A stretch of 64,000 nt of DNA from Luscinia megarhynchos (Eukaryota; Chordata; Aves; Passeriformes; Turdidae), in contig CM067590.1 in NCBI GenBank assembly GCA_034336665.1, positions 5,058,459 to 5,122,458 on the forward strand, in the 5' to 3' direction. Within the stretch, counting starts at the first letter, position 1, and every line of letters starts with the position of its first letter. The notes below the pieces were generated by a model, which made no database searches, was not told the origin of the DNA, and worked only from the letters and a program-made list of their open reading frames with translations. Shown here piece after piece: positions 20,310 to 31,960 of this stretch. Position numbers and translations under genes: made by a program.

Positions 20310-23017
20310 GTGAGCGAGCGCGGCCGGGGGGCTGCACAGCCCCGGGGCTGGGAGCTGCACCGGGGAGGAAATGTGAGCCTGTAAATTGGACATGATGGCT
20401 TTCAGATGTGCCGTGTTTGTGTGCGTGCACATGTGCTGCAACTTGTTTATTTTCAAGTTAAAGCAAAGCCTCTGCCCCTCCTCTCCCCTCTTCCCCTGCA
20501 ATGTGTGTTGTTCCCTCGCAGGAAAGGCTTTCTCGAGGTTTCTTTTCTGGATGGGAAATTTTGGGGGAATTAACAATTAATGTGTGTTCTCTGTTTAAAT
20601 GCTCACTGGGTGACTGTTTCTGCAGCCGTGCAGAGATGTAACTTCAGTAGCTGATTAATCAAGCTTTTTTCCTCTCCCTAGATCCAGACTATTAAACTTT
20701 TGCTCCCACAGATTATTTTGTCACAGTTTGAAACGTGTCCAAGCTCTCCAGCGCATTATTTTTGCAGGAGTTGGACACTTGTGCTCCCCATGCTCTGCTC
20801 TTCTGTATCCTAGAAACCTTGAGCTGCATTTAGGAGCTGTTTATTTTCAAAGAAACAGGACCTAAGAGTTGCCCCTGAAGGGTGAGGGAGTCACAGCAGA
20901 GCGGGGTTAGTCCCTGGCACATCCTGCTGTGGCCCTGCCAGCGGTGCTGCCTCTCCTTGGCAGGTGACTGCTGGAGGGCAGAGCTGCTGCTCAAAGCAAA
21001 CAACTGTCTGTTGGGTTCCTCTGTCGTGTGCTGCACCCTCATGGCACTCCAAGCGTGTGTCTTGCTGCTGAGATAAGCAAACGTGCTGCAGAGATAGAAA
21101 CAACAGCTCCAGGAGGGGGACTGGCCATGAGAGTCACCCCAGCCTGGGTCAGCCAGCCCACAGCCCTGCTGGGTGATGTTCCTGCCCCTTGGAGGAGAAG
21201 GGACAAAAGGTGGTGGCAGAGCTAGGGTCACCTGCTGTCCCAGTGCTGTGACACTTTCTGCATCCACACGCTGAGGTTCAGCCCTGGGAAATAAACCTTT
21301 TTCTACAGCTGGGGGTTGTACCTGTCCTAACAGGGGGCGGCAGTGGGGGGTGGGGTCTCTCAGCCCAGTTCCAGCCCCTCCTGCAGGAGAGGCCCAGTTC
21401 TCCCAGTTTCATCCTTCTACTGGGAGATCTGTTTCTATTAAATTGCTGGTAATGGGCTTTCCTGGTAGAATGTTTTAAAGTGGGTGCAGGAGCTGCAGTG
21501 GTGTCCCTGTAAAACCAGGAATCTGTTCAGGGCTCCGTGTGGTTATTTGTCCCTCTCAGAGATCCTGCAGGTTGGCAGGAGCCCTGTGCCTTTCCATCAG
21601 CTGCCCTTTGGGTCAGTAACCCAGAGTCTGCTCCCTGACAGGGGCTGCAGCAGCTCCCATTTTGCTTTTTCTCCTCAAATAAAAAAAAATAAATCAAATC
21701 CCATTCACCATTTAGAGCTTTTTAAAAAACCCAAGACCTTATTTTTCCAATTTAACCAGCCATCCCTCATTGACATGCCTAGAGCTGTATTCCCAGGAGG
21801 AGTCTTGACCTGGGCCCTCTGTACACAAATATTTCTGTCCTTGGAGGTGAATCTACACCAAAAATCGGGGTTTGGGTTCAACACTGTTCCACTGGCATAA
21901 TTCTGGGAAGGACCAGAACTCATCCTGTGCTCCTCCAAGGCTGGTGCTGGGCTGGCTGCTCACAGCACCAGGACCTGCAAATGACTGGAAGCTGTTCCCT
22001 GCAGGATCCATTGGCCATGGGCTCTGGTGCAGCCTGGCCTGCAGCCAGCTCTGTTTCACAAACCCTCATCCCTGCACACCCTTCTCCTCACTTTGCATAA
22101 AGGGAATATTGACATCTCTCCTCAAGGATGAGGAGCTGAAATGAAAAAGCTTCCTAGACAGTGGATGGGGCTGCTGAAGAGGTGCTCCATGGTTTGCTCT
22201 CTCTGTGTCCTTGGGATACAGGATTTTTGACCACTAAACTTGCTCTTTCAAGTGTATTTATATTTTTCTTTGTATAAACAGGAGTGGAGCATTGGTTCAG
22301 TAATCCTCCCTAGGAGAGTAGAGGGGAGGGAAAAGTAGAGATACTCAGAGCAGCTGGAAGCATTTGCTTCAGATCAGTATTTTGATTCCTTTTTTCTAGG
22401 AAAAATCTGTTCAGCCCCAGCAGTCTGTGGTCCAGCCCTGTGTTTTGCTGTGCAGGGAGGGAATTTTAAGGCCCTAAGGAGGTGGCATGGCCTGCCATGA
22501 GTTCCTGGGATCAGTAAATGACAGGGTTGTGTGAGATGCTGCAAACTGGGCTTGCAGTCCTGAAAGAAGAGACTCATCCCCTCTTTAATAAATAAATCCA
22601 TTAGGTAGATATTGAACTCCAAAGCACTCACCAAAAGCTTTGTGCCACTGTAATTTGCCAAAAAGGGCAAAAATCAAAGGAATCTGAAAGTGAGCAGGAG
22701 TCAAAGGAAAGGCCCAGTGATGCTTTGGGGTGTGCATGGCAGCACACTTAGCTCTACCCCCAGATAAGCTGCCTTTTCTAATTGCCCCAAAGTGCAGGTA
22801 ATTTGTAAGCCTGCCTTCACCACTGCTTCCTGGCATCAGGCCCAGATGGGCTGGCACATCTGGAGAGGAGCTTTCCAGAAAGCATCCTGCCTATAGACCC
22901 GAGTGAGCAGCTCAGCCTGTTGGTTAGGCTGGGCTCTGGTGGCTTTGCAGCTCAGCTTGATGGGCACAGGCTGTGCATGGAGGGAGCTGTTCAACCACTA
23001 GGGCTTGGATATGAGGA

Positions 23018-23190
23018 AAAGGTGTGCAGGGCCCTGCCCAGGCTCCCCAGGGAATGGTCCCCGAGGCTGCCAGAGCTGCAGGAGCCTTTGGACACTCTCA
23101 GGGATGAGGTCTGGGCAGGGCCAGGGGCTGGGCTGGATGATCTTTGTGGTGCCTTCCAGTTCAGGGTATTGCAGGATTCTGTGATTTCTC
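23018..23190 (+). mobile_element. CR1 3' fragment, sense
   Basis: It contains CCCAGGCTCCCCAGGGAATG, GGACACTCTCAGGGATGAGG and GGCTGGATGATCTTTGTGGTGCC, ending CAGGATTCTGTGATT. Located in intron 2. Confidence 0.85.
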
Positions 23191-24654
23191 ATGGTTACCC
23201 CAGTGTCTGACCTGTGCAGCAGGAAGGTGGCACACAGGAGTCCTGGCTGTGCCCTGAGGGACAGGGGAGCAGAGCAGCCCCGGGTGTGCTGGTGGCACCG
23301 CGCTGGGAGCGGCCGCGTGCCAGTGCCAGCCGGGGGCCCTGGCAGGAGTGAGGTGCTGTTAACAGCCACGATTATTAGCAGAGTATTAACCATATGCTGC
23401 GGGGAGCTGCCTGGCAGAGGGGCTTTCTGGCTCAGTGCAGGGTGGGCAGGGGCTTGAGCAGTCACACAGGACCTGCTGCTCGCTGCCGGGCTCTCGCCGC
23501 GCCAGCCCCGGAGCCGGGGCAGCAGCCAAAGCCTGGGCAGCAAGCAGGGCTACAGCAGCTCCTGCTGCTCCACTGCAGCATGCTGAACCCGTGCCCTGTT
23601 CCAGCCAAGGCCCAGCACCTGCATTTCCACGATAAAACTCTGAGTTTTGTTCAGAGCAAAGCAGCTGGCGGGGACGTTGAAGTTTGACTTCACACACAAT
23701 GGGCATTTGGGGCTGTAGTCAGGAAGGGCTGTCTTAAGTGAACATGTATAAAATGTATTTTGAGTCAAATTCCCTCTTCTCCCCAAATTAACAGCTGGAT
23801 ACTTTCCATGCTGCAGAATAGATTTCAGGTTTGGAGTTCAGGCCTGAGGTTGATTCAGCCTGGAGTTCATCAGGTGGGAGAGGAGAGAGAGTGAGCACTG
23901 ATTTAATTTGGAAAGAGATGCACTTCTAGGTGTGCAGAGTAAATGAAATGCTGCTTGATGCTCCTCGTTTCTGGCAAATTCAGTTCCTTCCTTAGGAGTT
24001 TGCTGTATGGAGTGTGGGGTCTCTTGGCTATAACCTCCTCAGGGCAGGGTGCAGGCATTTGGATCTTCCCGTGCTCTGGATTTGCCTCTTTTACCCAGGG
24101 CGAAAATGGAGGGAGAATTCTTTGGGATGGTGGAAATTGAGCTAGGAGAGATGCAGAAGTTGTTGTCAGCTCTCAGGGAGGCTTGATATAGGACTTGAAA
24201 AACCAAATACAATGACTTAAGACAGGGGATTTTACATAACCGTTTAAATCTACATTATTCAAATCTAACAAAGGCCAAGTAATGACCCAATTACAGCTCT
24301 GGAGAGCTCGTGCCTGGGTCCCTCCTCAGTGCCTGGGTCCCTGGTAGGTGCCAGCTCTGGTTCATCTCCCTCCCTCCCCCGAGTTTATTTTTAAAGCAGC
24401 ATTTAAAAGCAGAAAGGAAATTTGCAGTGGGTGGATGAACTTTGCCTCTGAGTGACACACACCAGAGAAGGCACTTCATGTATGACTTGTGCTGGGCTCC
24501 TCGGGGCAGCTTCAGCCCACACCACAGTGGAAAAAGAGGCTGGGAGCAAGAAAAAAGCCCAAAACACCTCCTGAGATTGGCAAGTGATAAGTGTGGAGGG
24601 GTAACCTGGGGTTCCCTGCTCCCCATCACCCTTCTTTGACAGCATGAGGTTGTG

Positions 24655-24765
24655 TCAGGGTTGGCATGGAGCTCAGGGAAAGGATCTTCCCCCGAGGGTG
24701 CTGGGCTGATCATCCCTGAGGGTTCTCTGCAGCTCAGGATATTCCAGGATTCTTTGCTTTAGCAT
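24655..24765 (+). mobile_element. CR1 3' fragment, sense, internally deleted
   Basis: It has GGAGCTCAGGGAAAGGATCT and CCCGAGGGTGCTGGGC, then jumps to TGATCATCCCTGAGGG and CAGGATATTCCAGGATTC. The usual middle portion (GGGAATGGTCCCC to CTCAGGG) is missing. Confidence 0.8.
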
Positions 24766-25075
24766 CTCCACTTGCCCTGCTGCAGGAAGGGGTCTATGAC
24801 TCCTAAATCCCCTGGGGAGGGAGAGCAGGAAGGTGTTGCATCAGCCTCAGAATCTCTCTCCAAGCAGTTGGAGCAGGGGAGGGGCTCCCCGGGGTGTTGG
24901 GGGTGTTTTGGGGATGCTGGACATCACTGTCCTGGGGGGACCCTTCCTGTTCTGCAGAAGCAGAAGATGCACAATGGAACAAGGCTGTTCCTTTTCTCCA
25001 CTGCTGCTCAAACCTTGGGTTTTTCAGCCTCAGCAAGTGCTGAGCAGAAATACTCATAAAAGAGCTGGCAGTGAC

Positions 25076-25165
25076 GTTTTTTTAATTTTTTTTGTTTGGT
25101 TGAGTGGGGGTTTTTTTGTTTTGTTTTTGGCTTGGTTTGGGTTTTTTTGTTTTGTTTTGTGTATG
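25076..25165. repeat. T/G-rich low-complexity patch
   Basis: Runs of T7-T8 separated by GTTTG and GTTTTG words; probably simple-sequence drift. Confidence 0.8.
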
Positions 25166-25889
25166 TGAGTGTGCTTTTTGCTGGTCAGCTCATGGTGCAC
25201 CCCTGCCCCCCTGCTCACACATGCAGACCTGCCCCTTGCACTTGGCAAAAACAGAGTTTGAGCTCAATCTTCTTCCCTCCCTTGAGAAGAGGGGGTGAGC
25301 ACAGCTGGGGTGGGATCAGCCACATAAGTTCATTTTCAGCACTTTTGGAGGTGTTTGCAGAACCCCTGCTGGGGGGAGGGGGGCGCAGGGAAACCCTGCA
25401 ACCCTGCAGAGGAAGGTGAGCTGCAATCTTCGGGGTTTGTTTTTATTTTCTAGCCCAACTTCCTGAGGAAACAAAGCTTATCCGATGGTGGGGCTGCTGG
25501 GCCACCCCAAACACCTCGGGAGCCCCTGGGGTGAGCAGCAGCCTCGGGGCACATCCGAGGGGGCCAGGGGGCCGTGGGCAGGCAGGTGAGGGCAGGTGAA
25601 CACTTAACACTGTTTACACCCTCATTTAAATTGTGTATAAAACACCTACAAACCTGCACATGCATATATATGAGCCCAAATTTGTGCTCTTTATGAGTGG
25701 CAGTTGGTTCCTTAACTGCTCTCTTTGCATCTCTACCACATTAACTGTTACTTGTTGGGATTTTTCTCCTCCCCAGCGTTTGTGAAAACAAAGCTGGGCA
25801 GGCGGTTCTGTACAAAGGAATGTTTCTGACCACAGCCAGACATCAGCTATGTCAGGGCATGAAACGCTGCCTTTCTGTAGGCTCTTGTG

Positions 25890-26310
25890 CCATTGCATTG
25901 TTTAATCTTCAAAGCATTAAACTTTTGAGTTACTCAGACATTACGAAGCTAAAAATAATAAAAATTCAAATGACTTGGTGGTGAAAGTATCTTGAGTAGA
26001 AAAAGGATATTAAAATGTTAATTCACTAAGCGTTTTCCCACCAGTTGTTTTATTGGCTGGAGCTCCATTTGTGTGGAGAAGAATTAGTTTTCTTTTCTGC
26101 TGCACGCAGGTGCATGTAAATTATTAAATAGCAGCCTCTGAAACTCTCCCAACTTTTATTAAAAATATTTATACAGGTTAGGTGACGAGGTATGCAGTAT
26201 TTTTGAGGAAGCTCCTGGCAGGAGTGGCTCAGTTGTGATAATGAAGCTGCAGCAATAGAGCAAACAAGTCCCCAGAGCGACCAATTCCCTGAAATACATT
26301 AATTTTTTAA
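25890..26310. promoter_or_regulatory. TCF3: AT-rich repeat-free block in intron 2
   Basis: It contains CATTGTTTAATCTTC, TAAAAATAATAAAAATTC, AATGTTAATTCACTAAG and TTTTATTGGCTGG (an inverted CCAAT) in a low-CpG, repeat-free setting. It is a candidate intronic enhancer based on composition only. Confidence 0.3.
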
Positions 26311-26670
26311 ATCATGAGTAACAATATTTGCCCTTGGAGCAGCTTCCTCACCCCAGGTCCCAGGGCTGTGTCAGCTCCTGGTGCTGCTGGAGCCCCCAAA
26401 GCAGCAGAGTGGGAGCTGTTCCATGAGGCTGAGCCCTGGTGCACATGGCTGGAGGTGTGGGGGATGGGACCAGGGCTCCTGGGGGAGCTGGGACAGTGAG
26501 GGATAAAACAGCTTTGGTGTCATTATCCCTGTGGCAGTTTATGAATGGAGTTGGCTTTTCCTCAGGGCTCACCTGTAGCCAGGGTGAGCAATTTTGGGAT
26601 GAAACTGTTGGTTTAGATCACAGCAGGGGTTTCTCCTTGGCTGGTATCCAGCTGCCCCTGTGGAGCCAGG

Positions 26671-29600
26671 GGTTGTGCACACAGGGATGTGTGTGTGTGA
26701 GCAAGGCTGTGCACACAGGGATGTGTGTGTGTGTGAGCAGGGCTGTGCACACAGGGATGTGTGTGTGTGAGCAGGGCTGTGCACACAGGGATGTGTGTGT
26801 GTGAGCAGGGCTGTGCACACAGGGATGTGTGTGTGTGAGCAGGGCTGTGCACACAGGGATGTGTGTGTGTGAGCAGGGCTGTGCACACAGGGATGTGTGT
26901 GTGTGAGCAGGGCTGTGCACACAGGGATGTGTGTGTGTGTGAGCAGGGCTGTGCACACAGGGATGTGTGTGTGTGTGAGCAGGGCTGTGCACACAGGGAT
27001 GTGTCGTGTGTGAGCAGGGCTGTGCACACAGGGATGTGTCGTGTGTGAGCAGGGCTGTGCACACAGGGATGTGTGTGTGTGAGCAGGGCTGTGCACACAG
27101 GGATGTGTGTGTGTGTGAGCAGGGCTGTGCACACAGGGATGTGTGTGTGTGTGAGCAGGGCTGTGCACACAGGGATGTAGTGTGTGTGAGCAGGGCTGTG
27201 CACACAGGGATGTGTGTGTGTGAGCAGGGCTGTGCACACAGGGATGTGTGTGTGTGTGTGAGCAGGGCTGTGCACACAGGGATGTGTGTGTGTGTGAGCA
27301 GGGCTGTGCACACAGGGATGTGTGTGTGAGCGGGGCTGTGCACACAGGGATGTGTGTCGTGTGTGAGCAGGGCTGTGCACACAGGGATGTGTGTGTGTGA
27401 GCAGGGCTGTGCACACAGGGATGTGTGTGTGTGAGCAGGGCTGTGCACACAGAGGGATGTGTGTGTGTGTGTGTGTGAGCAGGGCTGTGCACACAGGGAT
27501 GTGTGTCGTGTGTGAGCAGGGCTGTGCACACAGGGATGTGTGTGTGTGTGAGCAGGGCTGTGCACACAGGGATGTGTGTGTGTGTGAGCAGGGCTGTGCA
27601 CACAGGGATGTGTGTGTGTGTGTGTGTGAGCAGGGCTGTGCACACAGGGATGTGTGTGTGTGAGCAGGGCTGTGCACACAGGGATGTGTGTGTGTGTGAG
27701 CAGGGCTGTGCACACAGGGATGTGTCGTGTGTGAGCAGGGCTGTGCACACAGGGATGTGTGTGTGTGTGAGCAGGGCTGTGCACACAGGGATGTGTGTGT
27801 GTGAGCAGGGCTGTGCACACAGGGATGTGTGTATTGAGCAGGGCTGTGCACACAGGGATGGTGTGTGTGAGCAGGGCTGTGCACACAGGGATGTGTGTGT
27901 GTGTGAGCAGGGCTGTGCACACAGGGATGTGTGTGTGAGCAGGGCTGTGCACACAGGGATGGAGTGTGTGTGAGCAGGGCTGTGCACACAGAGATGTGTG
28001 TGTGTGTGAGCAGGGAGCTGTGCACACAGGGGATGTGTGTGTGTGTGAGCAGGGCTGTGCACACAGGGATGGGTGTGTGTGTGAGAGCAGGGCTGTGCAC
28101 ACAGGGATGGTGTGTGTGAGCAGGGCTGTGCACACAGGGATGTGTAGTGTGTGAGCAGGGCTGTGCACACAGGGATGTGTCGTGTGTGAGCAGGGCTGTG
28201 CACACAGGGATGTGTGTGTGAGAGCAGGGCTGTGCACACAGGGATGTGTGTGTGTGTGTGAGCAGGGCTGTGCACACAGGGATGTGAGTAATGAGCAGGG
28301 CTGTGCACACAGGGATGTGTGTGTGTGTGAGCAGGGCTGTGCACGCAGGGGATGTGTGTGTGTGAGAGCAGGGCTGTGCACACGGGGATGTGTCGTGTGT
28401 GAGCAGGGCTGTGCACACAGGGATGTGTGTGTCGTGTGTGAGCAGGGCTGTGCACACAGAGATGTGGTGTGTGTGAGCAGGGCTGTGCACACAGGGATGT
28501 GTCGTGTGTGAGCAGGGCTGTGCACACAGGGATGTGGTCGTGTGTGTGAGCAGGGCTGTGCACACAGAGATGTGTGTGTGTGTGTGTGAGCAGGGCTGTG
28601 CACACAGGGATGTGTGTGTGTGTGTGAGCAGGGCTGTGCACACAGGGATGTGTGTCGTGTGTGAGCAGGGCTGTGCACACAGGGATGTCGTGTGTGAGCA
28701 GGGCTGTGCACACAGGGATGTGTGTGTCGTGTGTGAGCAGGGCTGTGCACACAGGGATGTGTCGTGTGTGAGCAGGGCTGTGCACACAGAGATGTGTGTG
28801 TGTGAGCAGGGCTGTGCACACAGGGAATGTGTCGTGTGTGAGCAGGGCTGTGCACACAGGGATGTGTCGTGTGTGTGAGCAGGGCTGTGCACGGGGATGT
28901 GTGTGTGTGAGCAGGGCTGTGCACACAGGGGATGTGTGTGTGTGTGAGCAGGGCTGTGCACACAGGAGATGTGTGTGTGTGTGAGCAGGGCTGTGCACAC
29001 AGGGATGTGTGTGTGTGAGCAGGGCTGTGCACACAGAGATGTGTGTCGTGTGTGAGCAGGGCTGTGCACACAGGGATGTGTGTGATATTGAGCAGGGCTG
29101 TGCACACAGAGATGTGTGTGTGTGAGCAGGGCTGTGCACACAGGGATGTGTGTGTGAGAGCAGGGCTGTGCACACAGGGATGTGTGTGTGAGCAGGGCTG
29201 TGCACACGGGTATATGTGTGTGTGAGCAGGGCTGTGCACACAGGGATGTGTGTGTGAGCAGGGCTGTGCACACAGGGATGTGTGTGTGTGTGAGCAGGGC
29301 TGTGCACACAGAGATGTGTGTGTGTGAGCAGGGCTGTGCACACAGGGATGTGTGTGTGTGAGCAGGGCTGTGCACACAGAGATGTATGTGTGTGAGCAGG
29401 CTGTGCACACAGGGATGTGTGAGCAGGGCTGTGCACACAGGGATGGAGTGTGTGACAAGGGCTGTGCACAGGATGTGTGAGCAGGGCTGTGCACACAGGG
29501 ATGTGTGTGTGTGAGAGCAGGGCTGTGCACACAGGGATGGGTGTGTGTGAGCAGGGCTGTGCACACAGGGATGTGTGTGTGTGTGAGCAGGGCTGTGCAC

Positions 29601-29735
29601 ATCGGTATGTGTGTGTATGAATGCAGGGCTGTGCACACAGGGATGTGTGTGTGAGCAGGGCTGTGCACACAGGGATGTGCGTGTGTGTGTGAGCAGGGCT
29701 GTGCACATTTATATGTGTGTGTGATTGCAGGGCTC
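26671..29735. repeat. TCF3: 3-kb minisatellite, ~34-bp unit
   Basis: About 90 tandem copies of GAGCAGGGCTGTGCACACAG followed by GGATGTGTGTGTGT. Units vary from about 28 to 42 bp through the GT run and CGTGTG insertions. Homogeneity is highest at the left end; degenerate copies (GTATATGTG, TTTATATGTG) occur toward 29.7 kb. The - strand has no stops in any frame, producing three spurious ORFs of more than 1000 codons. Alternating GT and GTGCAC could adopt Z-DNA. The array lies in intron 2 and ends about 180 bp before exon 3. Confidence 0.97.
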
Positions 29736-29915
29736 TGCTCCCTCCTGCCCCTCCTCAGCCATGGGGCAGGGACTCCAGGAAAGGTTTTTGCATCACTAAC
29801 GAGCTGCCTTCCCTCCTCCCGTCCCCCAGTGTGACACCTTTGCAACGGCACAGTAAAACCAACATACTGAAACATCTTCTCCCTTCCCTTCTCTCTCATC
29901 TCCTTGTTTTTCTAG

Positions 29916-29988
29916 ATGTTTCCCTTGCCAGTGGCTAATGGAAAAAACAGACCCACGACCCTTGCAAGCACTCAGTTTGGAGGATCAG
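29916..29988 (+). CDS. TCF3: TCF3 exon 3: end of AD1 helix
   Basis: The acceptor TTTTTCTAG ends at 29915 after a strong pyrimidine tract; the donor is TCAG|GTACTG at 29988/29989. The exon is 73 nt, entered in phase 0 and left in phase 1. It encodes [13 protein letters not shown], a short TTLAS stretch, then TQFGGS and the first base of a Gly codon. The Met-Phe-Pro-Leu start continues LDFSM from exon 2 and finishes the AD1 core. Relative to my memory of the mammalian protein, VTNGKGRPASLAGAQ reads [15 protein letters not shown] here, ordinary divergence for a bird E2A. A 3-kb minisatellite ends about 180 bp upstream in the intron. Confidence 0.93.
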
Positions 29989-31792
29989 GTACTGTCATCT
30001 TCCTTTTTTTTCCCCCTTACACCATAATGTTTCTTGCAATACATTTGTATTTGCTTCCAGAGGCGCCATAGGGGAGGGGGTTCTATATTTTGGTGATGTA
30101 TTTTTCTGGTGGTGCTCTGCTGCTGTTTTTCTGGATGGTTTCCTTGTTGCTCTTTATGTCTCTGGGTGGGCAACGCTGCTCTTGCTGAGCTGTCTCTTAC
30201 TAAGTCATTGCTGCCTGAGCTGGAGGTTGTTGTCCCACTGCTCCAGGAGCCTGGGAGCAGACAGGGCTGGTCTCTAAGCTGCTTAGATGTGTCTGCACTG
30301 CCCTGGAAGACTTTTGCTGTTCTCTGATGGTGGCTCATTCCTGGTGCACTTTGGGGGTCTGCTCCATGCAGCCCCTCCAGCAGCTCCCCGCTGTCAGGTG
30401 GGGTCTCAGCATTCCCAAAGGGATCTTGCAAAGCCCTCCAGGTCACCCAGAGGGCACCAGGGGTGCCAAGGCTTAGGGAGCAGGGCACTGGGGAGGAGTG
30501 GGCTGGACAAGTGGCTGCAAGTGGAGGCTGAAAATGTGCTGGTTGGTTTGAGGCTCAGGTGGAGGATTCCTGGGCAGTGCTGGGCCAGGGTTTTAATGCC
30601 CAGGGGAGCTGCTCTGTGCAGGCTCACACAGCCCCTGGTGTGAGGGAAGTTCAGCTCATTTTCCCTTTTAGATAAACACTTTGTGGATGGTTAAAACTCG
30701 ACCTTCCCTGCCCTGGGCTGGCTCTAGCTGTCCAGGGGAAACTCCTGGCTGTGACTCTGGGAGGCATCCAGAGACTGGGCTGGGATTTCTGGAGAGCAGC
30801 TTCGATGCTGCAGTGGGGCACTGGGGAACCTGCAGCAGTGGGATGGGGGCTCTGCCCTGCCCGGCTCTGCCCTGCTCCTGCCCTCCTGGACCAGGCAATG
30901 TGGTGCTCTCAGAATGAGCTGTTTAGCTGCGTGTCAAGATGGTTTTGAGCAAACACTTTTGCAGGGAGGGAAGCTGTTGAGTGGGCGCTGGAGGAAATCG
31001 GAGGGGAGAAAACTCTCGGGTTAACCCAGATGGAAGCTGATCTCTCCAGTGAGTGTTCCTTGTGCTGTTAAAATAATCCACCAAAGACGTGCTACAGGCT
31101 GGGGGGAGAAGAGCAGTGCAGGAGCTGCCATTAATCTGTTTCCTGCTCAGAGCCTGCCTTGGCTGCCAGCTCTGTGGTGCTGGCCAGCAGCAGAGGCTGC
31201 AGCAGCACAGCCCGACCCCCCTCCAGCCCAAACGACACCAAATCTTTGATTCTCCCCCCAGCCCTTCTTTTCTTTCGGGTGAGTGAAAGGTAATGTTGAC
31301 ACCACCCTTCCTCTGGGCTGCTGCTCTGAGCCTGAACTGGGAGCAGTTCATAAAAACAGAGCACTGGTGTTATACAACTGCACTGAGGGACGTTGCACAA
31401 TCGCTGCTGTCCCAGCTCGGACACGGCGGGGGCTCCCTCGTCCTGCACGGCATTCTGCCTTGGGAATGCAGCTCAGGGCTGGCTAGGGGGCAGAGCTTTG
31501 CTCCAGCAGCAATTATCCCTTGGTCAGCCATCCTTGGCCTCACCTGGAGATCAGGGGACAGATTTCATCTAAGTGTCAGCTTTGGGACTTCTCCCTGCTC
31601 CTGCATCTTTGGCTTTTTGCTGGTGGGGTGAATAACTGCAGTAAGACATCAGCAAGTTGTGCCATGCAGAAGGCACAGGCTCTCTTAGAAGGATCCAAGG
31701 TGTCTAAACAAGGCCCTAGAAAATGGCAGGAGGTTGTTCTCACAGATTGTTGGTTTAGCTTCATTCACTGATGCAATCAGGTACTAATTAGA

Positions 31793-31960
31793 ATTGCAGA
31801 ATTATGGAAGGCTTTGGGTTGGAAGAGACCTTAAAGCTCATCTTTTTCCACCCCTGCCATGGGCAGGGACACCTTCCACTAGACCAGGTTGCTCCAGGCC
31901 CCTTCCAGCCTACCCTGAGGTAGTTCATCCTCCAAGACATAGGCAGTCATCCAGCTCAAA
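31793..31960 (-). mobile_element. CR1 3' fragment, antisense
   Basis: It reads GCTTTGGGTTGGAAGAGACC, TTAAAGCTCATC, CACCCCTGCCATGGGCAGGG and ACACCTTCCACTAGACCAGG. More diverged than the 52-kb group, so an older CR1. Confidence 0.85.

Larger units (their letters stand above)
20310..26670 (+). other. TCF3: TCF3 intron 2, proximal 6.4 kb
   Basis: This is mostly unique sequence. Two CR1 3' fragments (about 23.0 and 24.7 kb) and a T/G-rich low-complexity patch (25076-25165) are listed separately. The stretch 25890-26310 is AT-rich and repeat-free and may be a conserved element. No additional exon, RNA gene or other coding region is recognised between 20310 and 23015, 23190 and 24650, or 25165 and 25890. 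Confidence 0.6.

Noticed and set aside
26569..29899. Three overlapping minus-strand ORFs of more than 1000 codons (His/Thr/Cys/Pro/Val-rich)
   Set aside because: They arise because the 34-bp minisatellite unit has no stop codon in any minus frame; all three frames are open at once, and there is no promoter, splice structure or family similarity.
23018..31960. Inverted CR1s flanking exon 3 (+ at 23.0 and 24.7 kb, - at 31.8 kb) as drivers of a circular RNA
   Set aside because: The fragments are diverged and overlap little in CR1 coordinates, so stable pairing is doubtful.
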